Of a stretch of DNA of 64,000 nucleotides, positions 31,863-43,900 are shown piece after piece; positions within the stretch are counted from its first letter, which is position 1; the number at the start of each line of letters is the position of its first letter. Source of the DNA: Mrakia gelida. Taxonomy: Eukaryota > Basidiomycota > Tremellomycetes > Cystofilobasidiales > Mrakiaceae. Both the position numbers and the translations under genes were made by a program. Below the pieces are notes generated by a model. The model worked only from the letters and a program-made list of their open reading frames with translations. It did not search any database and was not told the origin of the DNA. Where the stretch lies: NCBI GenBank assembly GCA_024345305.1, contig BRON01000015.1, positions 1,202,520-1,266,519 of the forward strand, given 5' to 3'.

Positions 31863-33382
31863 CTGTTTTGAGGTGTCGGCTCTGGAGGAGGATGGTCTTC
31901 AGTACAAGTCATTCATAAACGAGATGTAATAGCGAGAGACGGTAGAACTCACCTGGAGGAGGATGGTCTGCAGTCCAAGTGAAGAACCTCCTCCTCATAG
32001 TGCGAGCCCTTCATATATACTCTACAAGAACCCTCCGCAGCGCCTATGACGTACCTACTGTTACAAGAGATGACTAAGCTACCTACGGAGAAACTACTAG
32101 GACTATAGAGAAGAGAGAAGGTGCTAGAAACGACTCAACGCGGCTCGTCTCAATGACGCACTTCTCAACATTTCCTACGTGCGTCCTCGTTTCTACTCTA
32201 GTACGTCAGCGAGGACTCGAGCGAAGAGAGGCAGAGAGACGCGATTCGACCTCACCTCCCTGTTCCTCAGCATATTCTGCTTCTTCCTGAACTTGGCGAG
32301 CGAGTAGGTAGGCTGTTGGAGAGGTGATACCTACATCAGCAAGAGACTTGAACTTATCCTAATAGGAGTAACTCCACTCACAAAGTCTCGAACAAGAGTC
32401 ACCATCGACCGAAACACCGACATATAATTCGTCTGCTTTCCCATTGCTTCCTAGACTTCCAGGTGATCCGAACCATCATCCTCCTCGACGTCCTCATCCT
32501 CCTCTGGCTCCATGGTACATCATGATCGGAGTAATATATCTCAGCAGGTTGATCGGTGAACTAACTCCCTTCGAGTCGACTCTCCCAATGTCAGGGTCTC
32601 ACGTCGCGTCGTGATCCTGCTCCGGATCTTCCCTTCCTCACAATCTGTACTTAGTCATGGCTCTCTTTACTCTTTTTGTGCGTAATATTATTCCTTCGGC
32701 TTCCTTCACTTTCTCTCGGTACTCTACAGTCGTTTCCCTTTTGCGTCATCTTCCTTCGCGTAGCACTTTCCACAACGTTCTCCCGTCCCTAGTATACAAG
32801 AGCCTTTTGCTTGTCTCTCTCTTGTTCGCTATCTTGAATAACCTTTGGATCTTACCTCGCCTCGTTCCTCCTAAGCACCCGACCTCTCGACACCCCCGCT
32901 CCTCGCTCGATCCTCACACCCAAGGACTTGTCGTTTCGTCTTGTTCGCTGAGCTTCGTTCCGACGGCAGGGAAGGGGAGAGGATAGGTGTCTTCGTGATA
33001 GCGAGAGAAGAGACGAGAGTTGTTCGTGTTGAGGGTTTGAAGGACGTGGGTTCGGTTGAGAGGGAGGAGGGAGATGTTGAGAAGTGCGTCATTGAGACGA
33101 GCCGCGTCGAGTCGTTTCGAGCACCTTCTCTCTTCTCCATAGTTCTAGTAGTTTCTCCGTAGGTAGCTTAGTCATCTCTTGTAATAGTAGATACTTCATA
33201 GGTGCTGCGGAGGGTTCTCGTAGATTATATAAGGAGGGCTCACACTGAGAGGAGGAGGTTCTTCACTTGTACTGAAGACCATCCTCCTCCAGGTGAGTTC
33301 TACCATCTCTCGCTACTGGATCTCGTTTATATATTACTTGTACTGAAGACCATCCTCCTCCAGAGCCGAAACCTCACAACAG
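31863..33382. mobile_element. element with about 310-bp inverted terminal repeats
   Basis: The left arm 31863-32171 is the reverse complement of the right arm 33073-33382 over its whole length, at roughly 90 percent. Ends read ctgttttgaggtgtcggctc and gagccgaaacctcacaacag. Each arm contains two direct copies of a 28-bp word (acttgtactgaagaccatcc...). The 0.9-kb core has no transposase; it contains a solo gypsy LTR (32589-32918). A third, truncated arm lies at 48518-48666. This fits a non-autonomous foldback or MITE-like element, or two inverted copies of one repeat. No target duplication is evident. Confidence 0.75.
32584..32923 (+). mobile_element. solo Ty3/gypsy LTR with CCCAA target duplication
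   Basis: A 330-bp LTR (32589-32918) begins tgtcagggtctcacg and ends gctcgatcctcaca, like the gypsy LTRs at 40-56 kb but diverged. CCCAA precedes it (32584-32588) and follows it (32919-32923). It retains the ctatcttgaat word thought to be the RNA 5' end and a tatac box about 40 bp upstream. The 109-codon frame 32657-32986 is only a translation through this LTR. Confidence 0.93.
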
Positions 33383-33539
33383 GAGATTGAGGACGGGAAA
33401 GAGGGAGCGAGTTGAAAGGTCGCGAGGGGGGGGTGCCGAAGTTCCTTTGCGCAGGGCTGAGCTGATATCAGAAAAAAAGGGGTCCTATGCTAGCTAGAAG
33501 TCAGGAGAGAGTCGAAGGATATAAATTTCTCACACGACT

Positions 33540-36500
33540 CTACCAGGCAAAGTAAGGTTCACAGTCTTCTTTCGACTCCACGTGTTGACGTTCAAACGAG
33601 AAACGACCTTCTGGGAGAATAACCTCTCCCGTTCTCGTTGACCTCCTTGTTTCGTGATCTCCTGCGTAGTCGGCGTCCGTCCACATCTCGAGGATGGGTG
33701 CTTTGGGTTCCCTCCGAGGGTGAGTCCGTGACTCTTCGTTCCTGCGATGTAGCGAAGGATCCGTTTGACGGCTGCCCAATGGATAGCTCGGGGGTCGTTG
33801 CTGAATCTGCTGATGACTCCCACTGGATAGGCGAGGTCCGGACGAGTGCAGACCATGAGGTACATGAGGGATCCGACGGCTTGGAGATAGTGCGTTTGAT
33901 CGATTCCTCGTAGGTCCTCCTTTGAAAGATCCGAACCGATCATGAGCTGCTTGTGCTCGTCCATTGGCGTTCGAGCGGGCTTGACGTTTCCCATTTCGAA
34001 TCGTTCGAGGATCTCCTCCGAGTATCGTTGTTGAGTGAGCGAGATGGTCCTCTTCGCTCGGTCCCGTTGGACCTTCATTCCTAACATCATCCCGTCCTCC
34101 AGGTTTCCGCGATCGTCGATGGTGAACCTATTCTTCGTCTTGCCCATGACCTCCTGGACGTCTTCCTTCGATCCTGCGACGATGAAATCGTCGACGTATT
34201 GGATCAACATCCTGCGACGACCGTCCTTCCATCCGACGTAGAGGCAGTGATCGGCTTCGATGGCGTGAAGGTTGAGAGAGGAGAAGAAGTCCGAGGAGTG
34301 GTTGTAGAAGGCGAGGGGGGATTGTTTGAGTCCGTAGATGGCCTTAAGGAGGTGAGCGACTAGCTTCTGTCCTTCCTTTCCGGTCCTCTCGTACCCTGTT
34401 GGCTGATCCATATACACGGTCTCGACTAGATTGGCCGTGAGGAACGCCGTCTTGAAATCTCCTTGTCGGAGTTCGAGATCCTCTTGTGCGGCGATGGTGA
34501 AGAAAATCCGAAGGGAGTTCATCCTGGAGACCGGCGCGTACGTTTCCGTGTAGTCGATGCCGTCCCGTTGCGAGTATCCCTTCGCGACCCATCTGGCCTT
34601 GAACTTGGCAATCTTCCCGTTTGGGTCCTTCTTCAAGAGGTAGACCCATCGACCTCCCACTGTCCTTCGCGACGAGGGCAACTCTGTGAGTTCCCAGACT
34701 CCGTTGGAATCGAACGACTCCATCTCTTCGTCCATGGCCGACTTCCAGTATTCGGCGTGGGGAGATATGAGCGCTTCTTTGGTGGTTTTGGGAGTGATCG
34801 GGTTAGGAAGAGTGGATAGGTCTTGTTTGGCGTTTGGCGTTGCGAGTGAGACGAAGCTCGCGAACTCTGCTGGTTCGGTTGACTTTTGGTTTCGTTTCCC
34901 GCGTCCGTACCTCCCGCTGACGTCGGCGTCCGGCTGATCGTCGATAACTGGTTCGTAGGATCAGGATGGCTTTATGCGAGAGGGCTGACGAGCTTTTGCG
35001 ATACGTGCTGGATCGTCGTTGCCGATGGGGATGTTGGCCTCTGGTACGTCGTTCTCGCCGACGTCCGATCCCTTCTCGTCCTGATCTGGGACTCCTCCAT
35101 CTGCCGGTGGGACTAGATCCAGCTCCGCCTTCTTTGACTTCGACGATCCTTCGTCGAACTTGACGTCTCGGGAGAAGATGATTTTCCCATCCTCCTCCTT
35201 CCTGAGACGGTACGCCTTCTTCCCGTTCGGTTCTCCGTATCCGACGAGGATTGCCTTGAGCGTCTTTGACTGATGCTTCTTGTGGTGAGGATCGTGGACG
35301 TAGGCGATCGACCCAAAGGCTCGGAGGAAATGGACGGACGGTTTTGAGCCCTGATAGGCTTCGTACGGCGTTCGTCCTCCTGTTGCGACTGACGGGAGTC
35401 TGTTGATCAGGAAAGTTGCCGTTGCCATTGCCTCCGCCCAGTATCTCCCTCTATCTTGGAGATTATCGGTGTCGTGAAGCAGGCAGGTGATCTTCTCCTC
35501 GATGGTTCGATTTCCGCGTTCGGCTTTGCCGTTTTGCTGAGGAGTGTAGGGGATCGATGTTTCGTGCTTGATCCCTTCGGTCTTAAGGTACGCCTTGAAT
35601 GCGTCCGAAAGATATTCTCCGCCGTTATCCGAACGGAGGATCCTGACCGTCCTTCCCTTTTCCTTTTCGACCCTGGCCTTCCATTCGACGAATGTCCGAT
35701 ACGTGTCCGACTTCTTTTCGAGTGCGAAAGTCCAGTGGTAGTTCGTCGCGTCGTCCCAGATTGTCATCATGTACCACTTCCGAGAAAACGACTCGGTGGG
35801 CATGGGTCCTTGGAGATCCAAGCGGACGCGTTCGAGGGGAGTGGTGGATCGATGGGTGCTAGTGTGGAAGGGAGATCGATGTTGCTTCCCTTGGATACAC
35901 GGTACGCAGGTCCGTTTCTCGAACGCGACGAGGTCCTGTTCCTTGAGTGGTGGGAGTATCCCGTCCGTGACGAGTCTCCTCATGGCCGTGACTGACGCGT
36001 GTCCTAGTCTTCGATGTAGCGTCTCGACCGTGTCGACTCCCTCTGCTGAGAGGCCGGCTCCTTCTGTCGACTGACTCGCTTGGATGTCGTCGATCTTGAG
36101 CTTGTAGAGGTTCTTTCGAAAGATTACCCCTTCGATCAACGTCGTTCCGTCCTTCCTGAACGTGCAGCCGGTGGCCGTAAAGTTGACGTTGACTCCTCGA
36201 TGGGTGAGTTGTCCGATCGAGATGAGGTTGGCGAAGTTGGGGATGTAGTAGTCATCGGAGATTTGGAATGTTCGTGTGACTCCGTTGACGGTAGTTGTGA
36301 CGATGAGGTTTCCGATCCCTTCCGTGCCGACGACTTTGTTGTCCGCAACCTTGACGGTGGTTGAGTGCGGTTTGAAGTCGTGCAGGGCTGACCTGTCGTT
36401 GCAGATGTGGTTGCTGCACCTACTATCCGCGATCCATGCGCCATCGTCGACGGAGAAAGCCTCCTCCTCGACGTCTGCTGTCGCGACCGTCGCGAGTCCC

Positions 36501-37344
36501 CAATCTCTTCCACTCCGCCCAGCCTTGTTGGCTTCCTCCTTCTTTTTACTCCCGCCACCCCTCTGGCTCCCTTGACCCTTCCTCCCTCCTTGACCTTTCG
36601 GTTTTCCGACCAGGTCGTAGCACTCCGACTTGAAGTGCCCCTTCTTCCCGCAGTGGTGGCATGCTGCCTTCGATTTGTCGACGTTCATTGCGGTGTCCTC
36701 TTCTGGGACGTTGTCCAATTTCGACGATTTCGTTCTGACGTGGGATAGGAGGGCGGTGGTGACTGATTTGGGGTTGAGTTCCTTTCCGGACTCTTGGGAG
36801 TTGAGGGAGATGATGCGGAGAAGTTCTCCAGGGATTTGGGAAGACCTGCGAGGAACTGGAGGGCGAGTTGCTCCGGCGTCTTGATGATGTCCATGTCGAG
36901 GATAGTGGCTTCGGCGACAATGTCCTCGAACTGTTCGATGTACGACTGAGCTGGCGAGCCCTCCTCCATCCGGAGGTCCCTAAGCTTCCTTTGGACCATC
37001 ATCTTCCCTGCCGCTCCGTCGACTCGATGTGCCGTCTTGAGAATGTCCCAGGCGTCCTTCGCGTTCGCGCACGCTGCGACACGCATGAGTTCCCGGTCCG
37101 TGACGGCCATCTGAATCCGGTGGAGGGCGAACTCGTTTCGTTTGTTCCATTCCTCTTGCCTCGTCTTCAGTGCTGCTCCTGTTTCGGCTGGCGCGAGACT
37201 TGGGAAGACTTCCGTACCGAGGACGAGTGACTTGCACTTAGTCTCTGCGAGAGCGATCTGCATCCTGATTGACCATGTTGCGTAGTTTCGGCTGTCCAGC
37301 GGGTCGAGCTTGAAGAGCCTGATGTTTCGCTCGTTGGTTGACAT
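33540..37344 (-). pseudogene. copia family 2 Gag-Pol, disabled
   Basis: Gag starts MSTNERNIRLFKLDPLDSRN at 37344. The frame breaks near 36830 after LAGLPKSLENF and resumes in another frame with the zinc knuckle CHHCGKKGHFKSEC. Protease (ADSRCSNHICND, where the usual DSGAS is DSRCS), integrase (HRRLGHAS, DNGGEYLS) and reverse transcriptase (YVDDFIVAG near 34190) follow. A TGA at 34961-34963 interrupts the frame between integrase and RT (RIKPS stop SYEPVIDD); beyond it the same frame continues into RT. RNase H is broken near 33700. The altered protease triad (DSG to DSR) is a separate inactivating change. Confidence 0.88.
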
Positions 37345-37376
37345 GTCGGATGGGATGATCGTGCTGTAGCGAGCGA

Positions 37377-37391
37377 GTGGTGCTGATAACG
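37377..37391 (-). other. primer-binding site of copia family 2
   Basis: Plus strand gtggtgctgataacg directly before the 5' LTR, one base longer than the match in family 1. It resembles the tRNA-Ile anticodon arm, with G at the inosine position. Confidence 0.6.
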
Positions 37392-37592
37392 TGTTGAAAC
37401 TTCCGGTCCTGGGAAGTTAGGTTGTGCAAGTTATTGTATCAACTTAAGCTATGAAGATGAAATGTCTTTAGGTCGAAAAGAAAGAGCGACGTGTAACTAC
37501 GTGGAACTACCTGGAAGTGAAACGTGGAGGCGATGGAGAGTATTAAGCAAATATGAACAGTAATCTCGACGCCGTAATCAACATATTCAACA
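37392..37592 (-). repeat. 5' LTR of copia family 2
   Basis: 201 bp, tgttgaaacttccggtcctg to catattcaaca. It matches the solo LTR at 9905-10094. Confidence 0.92.
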
Positions 37593-40463
37593 GTACCGAC
37601 CGAGCATGGCTGATCCTGAGACGACGGCGGCGGAGGAGGAAGGGGGGAGGATGACGGGGACTCGGCAGACGGAGGAGAGGAGGGACATGAGTCGGATGTT
37701 CTTGACTTGACCGCCTGCAAACGAACGAAGGGGGAGGAGAAGTCAGCGAACGAGAGAGGGAGGTGAGACGGAAGGAGGAGAGGGAGAGGGAGGAGAGGAA
37801 GAGAAGACGAACCAGACATGTAGATGGAGTCGATCTTGTGACCTTTGGAGTTCATCTCTTCGAGGATGTGTCGGGTTTGGAGGGCGATGGACTGTGGGAG
37901 GAGGAGAAGGCGGGTCGTGAGCTTTTGATCGCGTCGAGATGGAGGGAAAGCGGAAACGAACCTCAAGCGTGACGTTGAACTTGAAAGCGAGATCTCCGAG
38001 TGTCGAATCGAGAGCAAGTCTAGTGATCATACCCCGCATTCGGTTGTCAGCCAGAGGAGATCGGTTTCCGTGAAGCTGATGAGTGGGAAAGCCAAAATGA
38101 AGAGACGCGTCGTTCGTCAGTCGAAGTCTCTTTCTCTTCGTCCTCTTCCTCAAGCCAAGGTCTCGAAAGCTCACGTCGGGGTACTGAAAGAAGCAAGAAG
38201 GGAGATTGAAGCTCGTCAGCGACTACTTCGAAGACAAAAGAACGAGCATGAGCAGACTCATGAGATGCAAATCCCTCGTCAGATCCGTCAGGGTATCCTC
38301 TCCCCTCTCGACCCTCATCGACTCAAGCCTCTCTCCCAGCGCGTCGAACATGTTCTTTCCTTCCTTCTTCGAGATTTCGACCAGCTCGGGGTAGGCGGGA
38401 TGGGTCTTGATCATGAAGTCGATGAGCTGACCGGTCAAGGATTGACCTCCTTCGTTCATCCACCAGCCGGGGAAGCTGGAACGGGAAGAGAAGTGACGAG
38501 ATGACGAGAGTGGCGTCAGCAGGTGAGAAGAGAAGACGAGAGTAGAGGGTGTGAGCTCACATGGCGTTCTTGTAAGGTCCCCAAACTCCATCGACGAAGA
38601 CTCCCTCGGGGGACTGCGAAACGAAGAGCGAACGCGTCGCGTTAGCTCGAGGAAACGATGAGAAAACGAGAGAGCAGCATCGAGGAGGAAAGTAAGACTT
38701 ACCTGAACGATGTGACATGTGCTCGTACCAGCGACGGCAGCGAGTCTCTTTCCAGAATCAGCCAGAGTTGGGTGCTTCATCGTCTTGAGGGTTCCGGCTG
38801 GGTTGGGGTCGTCGGCGGCTGTCGAGAGGGCAGCGGCAGTTCCAATCCACCCGGAGTCTGCAAAAGAGTTAAGAGAAAAGGTGAAAGCGAATCAGTACGC
38901 ATCGCGAAAGGTGAGAGAAGGTGGACGAGGAAACGAGCGACGCGACTCACAGGCATCAATGACTCCACTTCCAACGGCCGTTCCCTCGAGCAGACCCAGC
39001 TCTTCACAGCTCTAGCACTCAGTCCGTTCCCTACTGGCAGTCCAGCAGTCATGACCAAAGCCTCCTTCCCAGCTCCGAGGTACTTTCCTCCTCCAACGTG
39101 TTCGGTCGACGAGACGGTCTCTCCCGTCACTCCCCCCAACGCTCCGAGTCCACGCTCTACCAGCTCCCCGAGTTCGATTTTTGTGAGGAAGTCAGGGTTC
39201 CATCCTGGCGAGGGAGGAGTGACGGCGTCGGGAGGGATGTAGGAGAACTTGCAGACGAGGGAGTTGGAGGATCGAGCTGGCGAGGTGGTTGCTCGGAAGG
39301 TGACTTTGAGGGGAGAAGGAGAGGCGAGGGATGAAGAAGAGGTGGTCAGCGATACGCTCGAGTCTGTTATGGAAATGTATGGAAGGGGTCGAGCTCACGG
39401 TAGTCGGGCAGATCGAAGAAGTTGCACCGGTTGAAGAGCTCGGGCTTCATGTGTCGTTTGAGCCAAAGCGTTTTGGGGATTCCATCTCGAGCTGGATGAA
39501 GCGAAGCGACGAACAGGTCAGTGATATGTTCGACTAGCTCTGAGAGCCGCCTGGGAGGCCGAGGAGGGCTACATCGTCGTTGATGGCCATCGTCCAGCTC
39601 GGAGGGAACGCGAGCTCGTCCGTCCATCTTCGCTGTCGAAGATGAAAGGACCACGCCGCACTCTCCGTCAACCCGCACGAAACCAACAAAGCCCTCCTCG
39701 AGCAGACCGTCGAGCTCATGGACGAAAGGTAGAAGATAACTCACACCCATTGTTCCTCCAACGTACTCGAGCACCTTCGAGCCTGAAGCGTTGATGAGGT
39801 TGGCTTCCTTCTCAGCTCGATGATCTGTTCAGGCCGTTCGTTCAGAGCAAAGCTTGAGTCAGTGTTCTATACCTCCCAACTAGCAAATCTTGAAGCTCAA
39901 GAGCTCGAGGGCGGAAGGGAAAGAGCCAGAGAACGAGAGAAACGAAACTCACCGGCCCAAAGGATGCAGGATCGATCCTCTCCAACTTTCAGCCCACCTG
40001 TCCCAGCGTCTCTCCCTTCGTAACCTCAACAGGGTTCCCCTCTCCATCCACGACAGCGAGCGAGCAGGTAGCGTCGAACCCAACTCCCTTGACGTCCGCT
40101 GGGTTGACTCCGCTGATTCGAAGGACGTCCTGGGAGGAGTCGACGATGGATTGCCAGATCCCACTCAGGCTCTGCTCGAAGACGTGGTGATCTGAAGGGT
40201 CTCGGAAGGTAGTGGTCTCGTGAACGGATTCGGCACTGTAGCAGAGAGGTAAGGAATCAGCTCGCTGCTGGCAGATTTGGAAGGAGGGAGGGAGAAGGAC
40301 CGACATGAGGTCACCGGTGAAGGAAAGAAGAGCAGCTCGAGCTGAGCCCGTTCTGACGTCGAATTCGATGAACTGCCAGCACGAACGAAGAGGTCAGTAG
40401 GTGGTCTATGGTCTTGAGAAAGAACTGCAAGCTCACGTAAGGTCCAGCAGGGAGGGGCGACAT
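37593..40463 (-). pseudogene. FGGY-family carbohydrate kinase (D-ribulokinase type), broken
   Basis: Joined minus-strand exons follow the FGGY/YDR109C kinase from end to end: MSPLPAGPY, FIEFDVRTGSARAALLSFTG, VNPADVKGVGFDATCSLAVV, RSCILWADHRAEKEANLINA, VLEYVGGTMG, IPKTLWLKRHMKPELFNRCN, FFDLPDY, LGLLEGTAVGSGVIDA, VAGTSTCHIVQ, FPGWWMNEGGQSLTGQLIDF, FHGNRSPLADNRMRGMITRL, LQTRHILEEMNSKGHKIDSI and SSAAVVSGSAMLG. The enzyme phosphorylates ketopentoses. Damage: frame changes near 40010 (GETLGQ to KVGEDRS) and near 39010 (GLSARA to EELGLL), and the last exon runs straight into the copia LTR and stops two codons later, losing the C-terminal segment. A gypsy LTR lies 24 bp upstream of the ATG. Single-base errors in the read could mimic the shifts; the truncation could not. 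Confidence 0.85.
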
Positions 40464-40482
40464 TTTGAGAGAAGAAGGAGGG

Positions 40483-40487
40483 GAAGA
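40483..40487. other. gypsy A outer flank GAAGA
   Basis: The five bases next to the 3' LTR of gypsy A are GAAGA. They do not match the other flank of A (acgag, 46821-46825) but are the reverse complement of TCTTC at 49866-49870. Confidence 0.9.
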
Positions 40488-40873
40488 TGTGAGGATCGAG
40501 CGAGGAGCGGGGATGGCGAGGGAACGAGAGCGACGCGACGAAGAGAAGTCAGGTGCTTATCGAGGAACGAGGACGAGGTATGATCCAAAGGTGATTCAAG
40601 ATAGAGGTTAGAAAGTGAAAAGCGAGGCGAACATATTTAAGGGAGGCGAAGCGATCAAAGGGAAGAAAGAACAAAAGACTTTGAAGGCTGAAACGATAAC
40701 AGGGGAAGAGTTATGAACAAAGGGACAAAGGCAGAACGCGTAGCTGAGAACAAAGGACTAGTAGCGGTGAAAGGGAAGTAGGGGGAAGAAAGGGAAAGAG
40801 TAAGGGAGAGTGAAACAAGAAGGAGCTGAAACCTGATTCCCTGACAAAGGAGCTGAAACCTGATTCCCTGACA
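40488..40873 (-). repeat. 3' LTR of gypsy A
   Basis: 386 bp, tgtcagg...cctcaca on the element strand. It begins with a 27-bp word (tgtcagggaatcaggtttca...) in tandem duplicate, as in the other three LTRs. Confidence 0.96.
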
Positions 40874-40910
40874 TAATCCCCCATCTAAGACGCGAAGGTC
40901 TCTCAAGCGT

Positions 40911-43900
40911 CTAAGAACCTTTCCTAGGGCGAGCATCCTTGTGAGAGCGAAGATAAGAGTTGAGAACTCGAAGTCGAGCAAGTCCGTTGGCCGGTTCCCA
41001 AGTGTCGTCGAAGTCTTGATATCCTTCCCAGTGAACGAGGTAGTAGGTTCCGTCAGGACGATGTTCGTGAGCGAGGATCCGTTCCGGGATGAAGTGTTCC
41101 TGGGATTCGAATTCAATGATGGGAGGAGGATCCTGATGCTGATCGTGGAGGCCGGGAGAGTGAGGGAGGAGGAGCGAGACGTGGAAGACGGGATGAACTT
41201 GGAGGGTAGGGGGAAGGTCCAGGACGAAGGTGATTGGGGAGAGTTTCTTGACAATGGGGAAGGGACCGAGATTTCGTGCGTCGAGCTTGAACGAGGGCCG
41301 AGCGGTGGAGATGTTTCTGGAGTTGAGCCAAACGAGATCCCCGACGTTGAAGAGGTCGACCTCCTTTCCATCCTTGTCGCGTCGAATTGGAGCCCGATGT
41401 TTCCGATCGTAGTACTTTTTTTGGAGGTCTTGAGCGTGGATGATTGAGTGGTGGATAGAGGAGTGGACTTTGGCGAGAGCGAGGATTTCGGTGTTGGCGG
41501 CGGGGTTGTGAGAGGTTGCGGTGAGGAGGAAGTCGGAGGGAGCCAAAGGATGGTAACCATGATCCGCGAAGAAGGGAGATTCGAGGGTGGTGGCCGAGCG
41601 AGAGTTGTTGAGAGCGAAGGCGCATGTTGGGAGGAGTCCGGACCAGTTCGATTGGTTGTAGTCGCAAAACATCCGAAGGTAAGTTTCCGTTGCTTGATTC
41701 GTCTTTTCCGTTTGGCCGTTTCCTTGAGGGTGGAACGCCGTAGTAAAGTGAGGACGAACGCCGAGGAGTTGGATGAAGGAGGTGAAGAAGGAGGAGGTGA
41801 AGGTAGTTCCGCGATCCGAGAGGATGTCTGTTTGAAGACCGTGATGAGCGACGACGTGGTTAAGGTACATTTTGGCGAGATCCGACGCGTTGAATCCATC
41901 TTCCTTATAAGGGACGAGGACGACCATCTTGGAGAAGCGATCGACGAAGACCTGAATGCAGTCGAATCCGTTGGAGAGAGGGAGCTTGACGATTCCGTCC
42001 ATCGAAATTTGGCGCCAGGGAGCAAGTGGAGGAGGGATAGGTTGGAGGAGGCCGAGGGGGAGTTGTCGCGAGGGTTTGTTTCGAGCGCAGGTATCACAAC
42101 CCGCGACGTAGGTTCCGACGAAATCCGAGTCCAGAGGGAAGATGAAGGATCGTCGAAGGAGGTCGTGCGTCTTGGTTCGTCCGAGGTGACCAGCAAGGAG
42201 GGTGTTGTGGCAGGAGCGAACGATGTCGAGGCGAAGTTGGTGATCGTTGGGTACTCGGATGAGTCCCTTGAAGAGGATGAGGTCGAGGGTTGGGTGGAGT
42301 GAGAAGTCTCGGAGGAGGATGAAGTTGTCGTATTCTAGAGGGAGCATCGGGTTCCGGAGGAGCTGTCCGATTTCGTCGAGCGAAGGGTCGAGGGAAGTAG
42401 CGCGACGAATGCGTCCGACAAGGTCGGGATCCGGATCGGCAGGTTGAGGGTCGAGGGAGGGAGCGAGGATCGAGGGAGGAGGTTGAGGTTCAGGGACGAG
42501 GGAGGGAGCGAGGATCGAGGGAGGAGGTTGAGGTGCAGGGTCGAGGGAGGGAGCGAGGATTGAGGGAGGAGGTTGAGGTGCAGGATCGAGGGAGGGAGCG
42601 AGGATCGAGGGAGGAGGTTGAGGGTCGAGGGAGGGAGCGAGGATTGAGGGAGGAGGTTGAGGTGCAGGGTCGAGGGAGGGAGCGAGGATCGAGGGAGGAG
42701 GTTGAGGTTGTTGAGGTTTCGAGAGTGAAAGGCGAGTGGATGTTCGGATTGGCCGAGAGCCTTGAGCGATAGATAGATGTGGAGGAGTGTTGATAGCCGG
42801 GGTAAGGTTGACGAAGGGTTCCGAGGGAGGACGGGGAGGAGCGACGAGTTGACCAGGCTTGAGGACGCGTTGAGGGGCTTGTTGAGAAGCTCTACTCCCC
42901 TCTGAAAGACCCGATCGTCTCGAGAGGGCATCCGGAAGTTCCATCTTAGTTCCCTGTTTGTAGTGAATGACGAAGGAGAAGTTTCCGAGGAGTTCGCACC
43001 AGCGAGCTTGTCGACGCGTGAGGACCTTGGACGAATTGAAGTATTGAAGGGCCTCGTGGTCGGAGTGAATCGTGAGGGTTGACGGGTGTCCTTCACAGTA
43101 GTGTCTCCATTCCTTGAGGCACTCAACGATGGCGAGCATCTCCTTGTCGTGGATTTCGTAGTTGAGTTCGGCGGGGTTGAGTTTTCGAGAGTAGAAAGCG
43201 ATGGGGTGGTTGAATTCGTTGGTGGGAGAGCGTTGGGAGAGGATTCCGGCGATAGCGAAGTCGGACGCGTCGGTTTCGAGGAGGAGTGGGAGTGAGGGAT
43301 CGAAGACGGTGAGGACGGGAGCGGTGGTGAAGGCGGTTTTGAGTTTGTTAAAGGCGGAGAGAGCGTCGCGTCCAAAGTCGAAGGGGACGTCTTTTCGAAG
43401 GAGGGAGGTGAGGGGAGCGGCGATGTCCGAGAAGTGATGGATGAAGCGGCGATAGAAGTTGGCGAATCCAAGGAAGACCTGAATATCCTTGACCGAGGAG
43501 GGAGGGGACCATTCGAGGATAGCGGAGACCTTGTTCTTGTCCATTCGAACTCCATTTCGACCGACGACGTAACCGAGGAAGTCGACCTCCTCCTTGTAGA
43601 ACTCACACTTCTCCGGTTTGACCCAGAGTTGTGCTTCTTGAAGAGCCTTGAGGATGACGGAGACGTGTTGAGTGTGTTCGGCGAGGGAGTTGGAGTAGAT
43701 GAGGATGTCGTCGAGGTAAACGATGCAGAAGATGTCGAGGTGTTGGCGAAGGGTGTCGTTCATAAAGTGCTGGAAGGCGGCGGGAGCGTTGGTGAGGCCG
43801 AAGGGCATGACGGTGTATTCGAAGTGGCCGTAACGACAGCGGAAGGCGGTTTTCCACTCGTCTCCAGGAGCGATCCGAACGAGGTTGTATGCTCCACGAA

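Larger units (their letters stand above)
33530..37592 (-). mobile_element. Ty1/copia element, family 2, decayed and lacking its 3' LTR
   Basis: 5' LTR 37392-37592, primer-binding site 37377-37391, gag from 37344 and pol down to about 33540. The RNase H end is scrambled (WTDADYAGDHETRRST then unrelated sequence) and no 3' LTR follows, so the 3' end was deleted. Coding damage: a frameshift near 36830 and an in-frame TGA at 34961. Its 5' LTR sits inside the last exon of the FGGY pseudogene. Confidence 0.92.

Noticed and set aside
32657..32986. 109-codon ORF with hydrophobic stretches
   Set aside because: It lies within the solo gypsy LTR (32589-32918) and is a translation of LTR sequence.
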